A program made the position numbers and the translations under genes. This document shows, piece after piece, positions 12,901 to 24,900 of a stretch of DNA of 64,000 nucleotides. The notes beneath the pieces are model-generated. The model was not told the origin of the DNA, did no database searches, and was given only the letters and a program-made list of their open reading frames with translations. The DNA is from Dendrophyllia cribrosa. Lineage: Eukaryota; Cnidaria; Anthozoa; Scleractinia; Dendrophylliidae. Within the stretch, counting starts at the first letter, position 1. Each line of letters begins with the position of its first letter. The stretch spans positions 12,935,322 to 12,999,321 of the forward strand of contig JAJLRJ010000013.1 of the NCBI GenBank assembly GCA_024195265.1, read 5' to 3'.

Positions 12901-15900
12901 TTACCTCAACAGAGATCGTGAAACATTTACATGCATAAATTTAGCTGCCTAATTTTAGGTGATTTTCGCAAATTCTAAACCCTGCGAAATTAACACTCAT
13001 AAGGGACCACATCATATTAGCAGTCAAGTGTGTTTTAGGCCAAAAAGAACAATAAATACTTACAGTCTTTGGAGGGCTGCTCCTTGTTTGTTTTTATAAC
13101 AGCTTTTCCTGGTGATGTAGGGCAAGCACGTGGATAGCCATTTTCAACTAAATCCTCCTCAGTCATCAAGTACTTGGAGAGAAAATCATACATCACTTCT
13201 TCTGTGAATTTTAAAAAGAAACGTTTGTTGGTCATACTACACTGCGAGGATCACAAATTTCACTCATGTTTCATCTGCAGCTCACATGTATGATTTTCAT
13301 ATATTCATATTCATAATAATCTATTTAGCTCGCACAACACAGTCAAACCTATCATACATGTACATGATCATCCAAAATAAAATAGTTATTCCAGAAAAGG
13401 TGGTTGCTCAAGACAGGTTGTTGCAGGAGGTTTGACTGAGTGTATTGCACTAATGGCTTTTTTAAATTATCTTTGACACCTGTGAGTTCGTCTGATGCTG
13501 GCCTAACAGGTTGATCTTGTTTTACAGGACTCTTAGTGCTGATCAGTACGGCTCCTGACGGCAGAGTCTTGGTGACTGCCACTCGTGTTACAGTCTCGGT
13601 TTTCACAGGTGAAGTTGTTGGTATCTCCTGTGGCTTCATTTCTCGAAGTTTCTTGATTGCGTTCACACAGAGATTCAAATAAACCTGTCGTCTGGTGCTT
13701 CGTTCATAAAGAGCTTGCTCTTCTTCCACAGCCTGGGCAACAAACAATCAGTCAAGAATAATTTATCGTTTTGTAAAGTCACATTTTTGTGTAGGGGGGG
13801 GGGGGGGGGGGGGGGGGGGGTGAGGGAGGCGTTGTTTTGTGCACTGTTGATTTTTTTATTTTCAGATTAAAAAATTGCATTCTCTTTCACCTTGTTATCT
13901 GTAGGAAGCCGGAAGTGTGGTCCTGTTAACCATGTGAAGCCTAAATAGACAGGAGTGGGTGGGTATTTGTCATGGTGGGATATACCTCAGGACTAAGCAA
14001 AATGGGTCGTATTTTCTGTAGGGATTCAATTTTTGTGATTTCTGTTAGGTAAATGGTTTCTCAAGCTTATAGTTATTGTCATAAACAACAACTGGAATTT
14101 ACAAAAAGCAAAACTGTATTATAAAATGTTTTAGCCAAAAATGCATTCTGTTGCTAAAATAATGGCCGGTTAACATTAGATCAAGTAAAAGAAATTCAAT
14201 TGGACCAAGACATTCCTGACCACCAATGCAATCTAAAAAGGTAAGCACTTTAAAACTACGATAAAAAAATACTGTTTAAAAAGGTAAGTTTTAAGACTAG
14301 ACTTAAAAGAACTAACACTAAGACTACGCTTAATATGTCCAATAGGAGCACATTTGTTTGCATGAATGGCGCCAATGTTGCAGGTAAAATCCATCTTCAG
14401 GTTGAATCAATTTTCATTATTGGTTAAATGTGTATGCAGTGTTCAATCTAGGTAAGCTAACCCTAACTCTAACAAAAGCTAACCATCACCCCTAGCGCAA
14501 AGATACAAGTAGCCAGTGGTGTAATGGTTAGCTTTGTGCTAGAGTTATTACCGATGTCTGGTGTTGGCAATATTCACATCATAATGATACTGCCAATCAT
14601 ACTACCAGTGTTACCTTTTCAAAAGCTTCTTTTTCAGTGGGATAAATTCTAAGGCACTCATCTATTATTCTGTCCAGGTACCTCTGGCGTTGATTTTGAG
14701 GCACTTTAGCCCCATATTCTACAGGTATCCTAGGTCTTGGCAAAGATCCTGCAGGGGCACTTCTCTTTACTACATGGGCAACCCTTTGTTTGGCTGGCTT
14801 GTAGCTGGCTGCTACAGCCTTTATTGGTGATTCCTATGAAACAAAAAAAAAACTACTGTAAAACAAGAGCACTTACATGTAACAAATCGTTTTTGTGGAA
14901 AGCTGTTCAGAAGACCTTTAAGTTAGTCATCTTCAAAATTCGTAATAAAATAATAAGATTAAAAATTAGAGTTTTCTTAAATAAAATGTCACCCCTGGCT
15001 AAACTTTTGCAACATCGGAAAACGAAATGCCAAAATTTATTTTCAGAGGGATACTAAATGTCATTTTGGGTATGAAATAGCTACATGTAGGGTCAACTAG
15101 GATTTTCATAAAGGTGAAAGCAGCTGGTAAATTTGGGTGACCAGGTGTAAAATCACTAAACTTCAAAAAGAACCATGCCTGGTCACACTATAATTTTGAA
15201 TGGAATAATCTGGGTAAAACATAAGATTAACTATTGACAACTAAGGGACATAAACACCAACTCTGGGGTATAGCCAGTACCCCAGGGCTCATTTGTCAAT
15301 GAGCAATAACAATAATTTCTTACCAAAACAAATGCATAAAGAATGTTGTTTGCCTGTTCCAAGTTACCTGGAATGGGATTCATAGGAGGGATGGGTTTAT
15401 ATCCAGGAGAAGGGGCACAGGGAAGGGGATGGGGTCACATCTAGAAGGAGGAGCATATATCCAGGGAGGGGGAACTTATATCAGGGCAAGGGTCATGGGA
15501 AGAGGGATAGAGGAGGGGTGGGTATATATCCAGGTGAGGGAGGATGGGGGGTTGGTTGGCTCATATCCAGGGGAAGGGTCATGGGACAAGGAATGGGCTA
15601 ATATTCAAGGGAAGAGGGATAGAGGAGGGGTGGGTATATATTCAGGTGAGGGGGGTTGGGGGGTTGGTTGGCTTATATTTAGGGGAAGGGGCATAGGACA
15701 AGGAATGGGCTAATATTCAAGGGAAGAGGGATAGAGGAGGGGTGGGTATATATCCAGGTGAGGGGGGTTGGGGGGTTGGTTGGCTTATATCTAGGGGAAG
15801 GGGCATAGGACAAGGAATGGGCTAATATTCAGGGGAAGAAGGATAGAGGAGGGTTGGGTATATATCCAGGTGAGGGGGGATGGGGGGTTGGTTGGCTTAT

Positions 15901-18900
15901 ATCTAGCGGAAGGGACATAAGACAAGGAATGGGCTAATATTCAAGGGAAGAGGGATAGAGGAGGGGTGGGTATATATCCAGGTGAGGGGGGATGGGTGGT
16001 TGGTTGGCTTATATCCAGGGGAAGGGTCATGGGACAAGGGATGGGCTTATATTCAAGGTAAGAGAGATAGAGGAGGGGTGGATATATATCCAGGTGATGG
16101 GGATGGGGGTTGTGAGGCTTATACCAGGGGAAGGGGCATGGGAAAAGGAATGGGCTTATATTCAAGGGAAGAGGGATAGAGGAGGGGTGGGTATATATAT
16201 CCAGGGGAAGGGTCATGGGACAAGGAATGGGCTTATATTCAAGGGAAAAGGAATAGAGGAGGGGTGGGTATATATATCCAGGTGATGGGGATGGGGGTTG
16301 TGAGGCTTATACCAGGGGAAGGGGCATGGGACAAGGGATGGGCTTATTTTCAAGGGAAGAGGGATAGAAAGGGGGAGGGTATATATATGTTGTGGTTCAA
16401 ATTTTTCCTTGGTTTGAAAATTTTCAAACCAGTTCAATTTTATTTTGCTTTTGTCTCGGATTCATTACCATATTGTTAGACAAAGGAAAACAAAAATCAA
16501 ACTGGTTTAAAAATTTTCAAACCAAAAAAAATTTGACCACAACATATATATATATATATACAGCTATTTCAATTAACGTTGTTGGATGAAAGCTTTAAGC
16601 TTACAAGCCAAGACCGCAAGGTGGTAGGGGATTTTTGTGAATAAATTCACCATAATCAACAATAGGGAGCTAAAGCAACTACTACAACAACACCAAGGAT
16701 TCTTTATTTCTATATAAACTACTTTGCAGTTCTTCCAATTTGTTTAGTTTGTCTAATGTGACTGGATTGTCCAGGAGCTTAATTTGTAGGGACGGCTTTC
16801 AAGTTCAAATAGAAATGTGATCATTTGACGTTGTTGTTTTGCAGTGAACGGCAAAGAAAGGTACCAAAATGTAAAACGCACGTGCAGATGCATTGGTTTT
16901 GCTAATAAAACTATTGTTTTGTGCCGTTCTCACTGCCTCCGCCGTCGTGCTTAAAAGCTCCCTGATAATTTTATCTCCCCACACTGTCAAATAAAGGAAC
17001 GCTTCGAAGGCAATATGATTCGTATCGTTTTTTTTTTCCTCCTTTAAAAAAAAAAGAGGCAAACGTCTTTAGTACTGTCGCCCATTTTCCGTTGCGCCCG
17101 CACTGACAACCGGAATCTAGGATGGTTATTTACAACTACCCATACTGCCTTGCGGTCTGGGCTTTGAGCTTTCATCCGACAACGTTAATTGAAATAGCTG
17201 TATATATATATATATAATCCAGGTGAGGGGGATTGGGGGGGGGGGGGGGGGGGGGGGGGGGTTGTGAGGTTTATACCAGGGGATGGGCTTCCTTTTAAAA
17301 GAGGGATAGAGAGGGGGAGGGTATATATCCAGGTGAGGGGGATGGGGGGTTGTGAGGCTTCTACCTACCTAGTGGAAGGAGCGCGGGGGAAGGGATGGGC
17401 TCACATCCAGGGAAAGAGGGATAAAGGAGGGAGGGATGGTTTAGGGTTAGGGTATTTGTACATGACTGAACTGCCTTAATTTAGTAGGATACATTATCAA
17501 GGGGGATATGACACACAAAAAAAACAATGTTATTTGACATTGTTTTTCTGAGGCATATTGTGTTTTTTTCTGAAACATGAGACAGCTAATCTCTCCCCCA
17601 CCAGCTGTACCAGCTCACTAAACTAAGGTTCAGTCTGAGCACCTACCACACTCGTTGAAGAAGCTGAAGGCTCTTGTTTCCTCTGTACTGCTGATAGCAT
17701 CTTGGGGTACCGCCGGATTGGATTCGCATTTGATGATAATCTCCTTGGTAACTACAGCACATAATAAAAATAATATACACACACATGTAAAAGAAGGGGT
17801 TCTAGGACCGGATTCTGGGGACCGTCAGCATTTTCCCTGGGTATTGCATGTCTTTGTTCTGTGACAATGGTGTCTGGTCCCACCGATTTAACTGACCCCA
17901 TTCACATTTGAAGGGGCAATTAGAATACTATGCTAAGTAGGATAAATTGGAAAAAAAAATAAAATTTGCTCCTAATTAGCTGTTTTTGTCACACAGACTT
18001 GTTTTCATGTGGTAAATATTGCCCTGTATGTTTTTCGCTGGTTTTGTGCTTCTTTTTCTAGAAAAAAAAAAAAACGGTCCAAAAATGCTGTCGGCTAATA
18101 AAACTCGAACACTGCAGCACTTTGTCTTTGTGTACTATCTCCTTTGCGGACCTCCTAGGAAGCGCTCCTGATTCTCCGCTGCCGGCTCATAGCCTTTGCT
18201 TGCCTTGCAAGGACTCACTTCGAGCTGCCCAAAGCTGTATTTTAAGTGCCCGAACACGCATAGCGGGCCTCTCTGCCACTGTCGCAGAGCATGTCGGGAA
18301 ATTCTATGGCAAATCCGAAATGGAGTTCCCGCTCCAAAAATTATAGCAAAATATTATAAGTCTGGAAGCACTTCGGATATCGGGCATTTCGACCACGGCA
18401 CGGGATGGCAAATGGGCCACAACTCACAATGTTGTCCCTTTTTGATCCGAAATGATTGCAGACTTTCCCGCCGGCTCGTACTTGTCCACCAACGTCCATT
18501 TTTCACCACGAGCGCTAAATGGCGCTTTGGACACAAGGTATGACAAGAAACACGACTCGTTTCTTTGAGAGGTGCTAGAGACTTAAGGATTTCCGGACTT
18601 CATGATGTCCTTCCATCGCCGAGCGGGCCTTAAAAATGGCTAAAACCAGCGCTCAACCACTGAGCTGTTCGCTGTTCAGCCATGTTGTTGCAAGTGGCGA
18701 ACGCCATCGATACGCCCGCCTTAAATAACGTTATGTTCGTTCAGGTCATTGGCGCAGGTCAGGAGTATTGCGGTCGCATATTCTCACGGCCAATCTGCTT
18801 TTTGTAATGGCGTCGTTAAACTTCTAGCTGCAGTTTTGAAGGAACTACGGTCGGATTGTACAGTCAGAGCACTAGAGGGCCAGAACTCTGCTGTTTCAGG

Positions 18901-21900
18901 TGGTTTATTTTAGTTAGTTTTCCTTTTCCATGCGTTATTTCTCTAAAACGACGGAAAAACTAGCACAAAAATATTCTGAACGATGTCTTGCAGTTAACTT
19001 GTAGGTCACATGCCTAAAATGAGGCAAACCAGAGCGAGAAAAACAAAACAAGGCATAAAATTTGACATGGAATGGTTTGACTCCGACCCTTGTTTTGGAA
19101 TTTTCCACTTAGCATAGTATTCAATTTGGCCCTTCATTTGATTTTGTTTTTGTGCCAAGTGCAAAGTTCTGTGACCAAAGAAGCAAGAGATAGATATCAA
19201 AGCAAGCCAATCGAAATCCGCGATTTTTCCAATTTCTCTGCTAACCGATTTAAAAATGAACTTGCTGAAGTTGATTGGGATATCATTCTCGCTAATCATG
19301 CAACTGATCCAAACAGTTTATTCTCTGCATTTTATAACAAATTTAATAAAATTGTAAATAAGCACGTTCCTTTTAAAAAGCTTTCAAAGTGAAAAGCTAA
19401 ACAGCTCTCAAAGTCTTGGATAACCAGTGGATTGAAAGCATCAATAATAAATATTATATGCATCTGGTGACGAGCTCAAGTACAAATATTATAGAAACAA
19501 GATTTGCACCTTGATACGTCTAAGTAAAAAGAGATATTATTATGAATATTTTGAATACCATAAAACGAACATGAAAAAAACATGGGAAGGAATAAATGAA
19601 GTTTTGCATCGGAAGAAAAAGACAAAGCCCATAACTGCCCTAAAGGACCCGAACAACAACAACAAAATTTGTAATGCCCCTTCACAGATTCCTAATATTC
19701 TTAACAATCATTTTTCCTCTGTGGGAAATAAATTAGCCAGTAAAATTCTACCTCCACAACAACATCACCTTAATTTTATTAGTCATTACAAATCACCATC
19801 CTCATCTTTTCTATTTCATTGGGTAACACCTGACGAAGTGATATCGCAAATACTTTCCACGCCTAACAACAAATCGTATGGTCTATACTCTTCTCCAACA
19901 AACCTATTAAAATATGCAGCTAGTATTATATCTCCTGTTCTCTCCGAAATACTTATTTAACATATCTGTAACATTAGGGAAATACCCATCTAAACTTAAA
20001 ATGTCCAAAATAACCCCAGTATTTAAAAATGGCGAAGAAAACGATTCAAACAACTATAGACCCATCTCTTTATTATCTAACTTCAACAGAATCTTTGAAA
20101 AGATCATGTACAATAGAATGGAAAACGATGTTGAGAAACATAATCTACTGTACTCCTCCCAATATGGTCTTCGTAAAAGCCACTCGACGCAGCATGCAGT
20201 ATTAGACATTGTAAATGCGATATAATTTAATATGAATCAAGGACTCATTTCATGTGGAGTATTCATTGACCTCAAAAAAGCTTTTGACACTGTTGATCAT
20301 AATATTTTGCTTGACAAACTAAATCATTATGGCTTTCGTGGAACTATTAATGACTGGTTTTCGTCATACTTAAAAAATCGTACACAGTCGACCCAGATTG
20401 GAACTCACATATCCGGAAAAGCCAAAATAACTTGTGGTGTCCCTCGAGGATCTGCCCTTGGTTCACTACTCTTTTTATTGTATATTAACGACATTCATCT
20501 ATCTTCCACTAAACTAAGGTTTTACCTCTTTGCTGACGATACAAACATTGTTTTTGCTGATAAAAATTTAAAGTCTTTGGAACTAACAGTAAACTCCGAA
20601 TTGCAAAATCTTAACGATTGGTTGATATCCAACAAGTTAACTCTAAACGTTGCCAAAACTAACTTCGTTATATTTCGTCCTTACCAAAAAAGAATTACTT
20701 ACCAGCCGCAACTGTACATTTTTGATAACGAGAAGGGAAGAAATGTTGCTCTTGAATCTAAAAACTATATTAAATATCTTGGTGTATTGGTTGACAATAA
20801 TCTTTCCTGAAAATACCATATTGACGCTATTACGACAAAAATCAGTAAAACTGTAGGACTTATCTCCAAGTTACGACATTTCTTACCTCGTTTTGTTTTA
20901 CTTCATATTTATCGAACATTAATTCAACCTTTTATAAGCTATGGTCTTGCTGTCTGGGGTCAGGCATGCAAGACTCATCTAAATAAAATTTTAATCCTCC
21001 AAAAGAAAGTTCTACGCATGATATATTTTGTGGATACTCGTGAGCATGTGATCCCGCTATTTATTGACGCTGACATCTTACCTGTATCGTTCATGTATTA
21101 TAAGTCTATAGCTAGTATAATGCATGACATAAATAACAACATTTCACCACAAAATATCTTAAACCTATTTCAAAAAACTTCCAGTGTTCATTCATACAAT
21201 ACGCGGTCATCGACCTCTGGTAAATTTTATGTGAAAAGCTCCAGGATGGATAAACTCAAAAATTCACTCTCTCGATTTGGCGTTAAACTTTGGAATGAGA
21301 TACCTCACTATATTAGAGATCTCCCTAGGAAAAATGTTTTAAAAACACTACACAATTTGCTACTTGATATTTTACAAAACGAAAACGACTATATTGAAAT
21401 GCCTTTGATAATAAAAAAAATTGATTTCTAGTTAAATTCAACACCAATTTTTTTTAATTATTTATTTAACTATTTTTTCATTTTCTCTCAATTCTAATCT
21501 CTTTAATCTCTCTAATTGTAAAAAGTTATAACTTTCTCCATGTACTTTTCTTTAATCTGCCCACCTAGAATAGCCTTTGCTAAACGCGGGTAGCTAAAAT
21601 GTAACAGTTCTGTGTTTTTGAAAATAAAGACTTTTTGTTGTTGTTGTTGTTGTATCAAAAGCATGGCTTTGTGTGTTGATAAAGAACAATTTTATGAAAA
21701 ACTGGAAGAACTTAAACAATCAAAAAAGGGGGACAGCATTTATTGATGATGAGCTTTATAAGAATGCCAAGAAATGGCTTTAAAATTCAAAGAAAAATCA
21801 TGAAGAATATGGTTTAACAAAGCTGGAAGTGAAAGCAATTGAAAGAAAGCAATGGACATTACAGAATGACAATATCCTGTCAAAAGATATAAAGATTGTA

Positions 21901-24900
21901 GTTCTAAGACAAGATCTACACAAAACCTTAACTGAAACGCATTCTCAAACAGCTCATCGTGGAAGAGATAAGACAGAAGAGTACCTGAAAAAGATGTATA
22001 CCGAGATATCACAGCATGTCATACATCTGTTTGTTGGGCTATGCCACCTACATAACCAGCAAGCTAGCGTGACATACATGTATCCAACAAAGAAACCAAT
22101 AACAAATCCTCTCCAGGCCAACAGTTACCTAGTATGTCACGTACAAAAGGATTTAATGGACTTTAGAAATTTGGAGTGTTACTGTGGACAAAAACACAAG
22201 TGGATTTTACATCTCACAGATCACTACAGCAAATTCTCCTGGCTGTGTGCTCTTACTCAAAAAACAGCAGAAGAAGTATATATTGCAGTCAATTAAAAAG
22301 TTATTCTGGCTACTTGGTTTCCCAACCGTGTTACATACTGACAATGGGGGAGAATTTAAAAATAAAGAAATGAGAGCATTTTGTGAATCACACAAAATCA
22401 AGCTTGTTCATGGTGCTCCTCGAACACCGCAAACCCAGGGTTTGGTGGAAAGAAATAACCAAACTGTGAAAAAATCTCTCCAATATCATAAAAAAAGAGC
22501 TGATAAAACAAAACGGTGCAATTTCATTGGGGAAGCAACCTGCAAAAAGAATATAACTGTGCACCAAGCCACATATAAGAGCCCATATGAACTAGTATTT
22601 GGCATACTACCCCAACACCAAACTATCAGCCACACAGCAACAGCTACGGCAACAATGGCTACAGCTACTTCAACAGCTTCATGTACAGCAACAGCAGTAG
22701 CAGATCACATAAATCTGGAAGATGTCACTGTAGAAGATGACAAGGAAGAAACAAGTTCTGAAAAGGAAGCCAGCTCATCCTCCCACAAAAGAAAAGCCCC
22801 TGAAGATGATTTGGTACAACAAAAAGCAACAAGGATTGCAACAAATGAGAAACAAAAAGAATATAATGAAAAAATGAAGCTGTCCAGAAAAAAATCAAAT
22901 TAATATGTTTGACATTGATGATTATGTCTCTGTGAAGATTGATCCAGTTGACAAAACATCACCGTTGCATCCTAATATACTTTTTGGAATAGGTTTAAGA
23001 TATTTTGTGGTGAAATGTTGTTATTTATGTCATGCATTATACTAGCTATAGACTTATAATACATGAACGATACAGGTAAGATGTCAGCTTCAATATATAG
23101 CAGGATTGCATGCTCATGAGTATCCACAAAATATATCATGCGTAGAACTTTCTTTTGGAGGATTAAAATTTTATTTAGATGAGTCTTGCATGCCTGACCC
23201 CAGACAGCAAGACCATAGCTTATCCATTACAAAGATACGGACTCCCATGATTGCTATTTGAACTACAACTCTTCGCACCCTGTGAAATGCAAAGATTTCA
23301 TTCCATATAGCCAGTTATTACGCCTGAAGCGTATTTGCAGCGACCCCACCGATTTCAAGTGTAAAAGCAAGGAAATGGCAGGATATTTTCTCCAGCATGG
23401 TTACCCAACGTGTGTGGTCAGAAACGCCATTAACCAGGTCTCTGTGGTCACTCCTGAAGCAGTGCTTCAACCGCGAGACGAGGTGTCTGAGCAGCAAGAA
23501 ACCATCCAGCTCATTCTAACCTACCACCCTAACAACATGCCCATTCGTAACATCATGGTGAAAAACTTCCCAATCCTGCTGAATGGGAATGACACTAGAA
23601 GCTTATTCCAGCCAGTGCGTATTTTGTGTGCGTATCACTGAGACAAGAATGTTCAGGACACCCTAGTACACAGCTCACTCAATGTTACTACAGAGGAAGA
23701 TCATGGCACCTTTCCTTGCCAGCGCCCTCGATGCAAAACTTGTGCCCACACCAACTCAGCGCCCACCGTTGACACCCCAGGGGGACGTATCACCATCCAA
23801 CACAGGTTCTCTTGCACCACAAGAAACCTTGTGTATGCCATCTCATGCCGAGTGTGTGATAAGGTCTACATTGGTGAAACTGGGCGGCTATTGGCAGAAA
23901 GGTTCAGAGAACATCGCCTCTCGGTGACCAAAAGAAAGGAGAAAGACGCATCTGGCAAGGAACTTCTGGTCGCACAACACTTCATATCAGACGGACACAA
24001 CGTTGATGATATGCTGGTTTCAGTCATCGTCTCTGGACCTGGGAGTTTAAAAACCAGACGCTAAAGGGAGGCCCAATTGATATTCCACCACAGAACTCTG
24101 CGCCCCAATGGGCTCGATGTCAAATTCAAATTTCAGTAGAACTGTATGTGCGCGCGCGCCTAACGCAAGCTTTTTTTGAGTTGTTAGGGATTTTAAATTT
24201 AGCATGCGCATACATTTTTTGACAGTTGCGTTCAAACTCACTGATGAAGAGGCAGCAGCCTCGAAACGTCTGAGAAACTAAATATTAGCGCTATAATTAA
24301 AAAGATTTTTAAGTCTACATTCACGATAATGCGCTACACAGATTTATGCGCATTTTATGTGTATCTTTTAATTACTTTTTCGCAAAGTAATCTCAGTTGA
24401 AAGTAACAATTGTGTAACAATAGGCAGGTACAAAAGTCGGAACGGATCAACTCGGATCGGATCGGATCGGACCGGATCCAGTCCGGGTCGGATCAACTCG
24501 GATCATAAAAAAAATGAAATGAGAAAAAATAAAAATTTTACCCAACTGTAGGTTAAAATACCTCTCAGAAATAGGCCAAATCAAGTAAGCTTTGCAACGT
24601 TTAGAGTTCCATGGCTCTCTCTGTGGCGTTCACCCGCCTTTTTTGTTTACTAGTGCCAGTTCCTCTCAGATCAAGTTACGAACTCGTGGTTTTGTTACAC
24701 GTTCCATCAATCGATCATATAAACATGGATCCAGCTGAAGGCAGGAAGGTAAAATCTAGGCTATCTTTCTCAATGAAAATGCTCAATTTAAAGAAAATTA
24801 TAGTTTCTGTAACTCAGAATGTTCATATTGTTTTTTTTTTTTATAGTGGGGAGTGTCGAAGTGGAAACTATGCTTATTAAGTCACTTTTGAGAACCGACT

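Noticed and set aside
15429..16285. Several 65-97 codon frames
   Set aside because: Repetitive products of the 113-bp minisatellite, seen on both strands.
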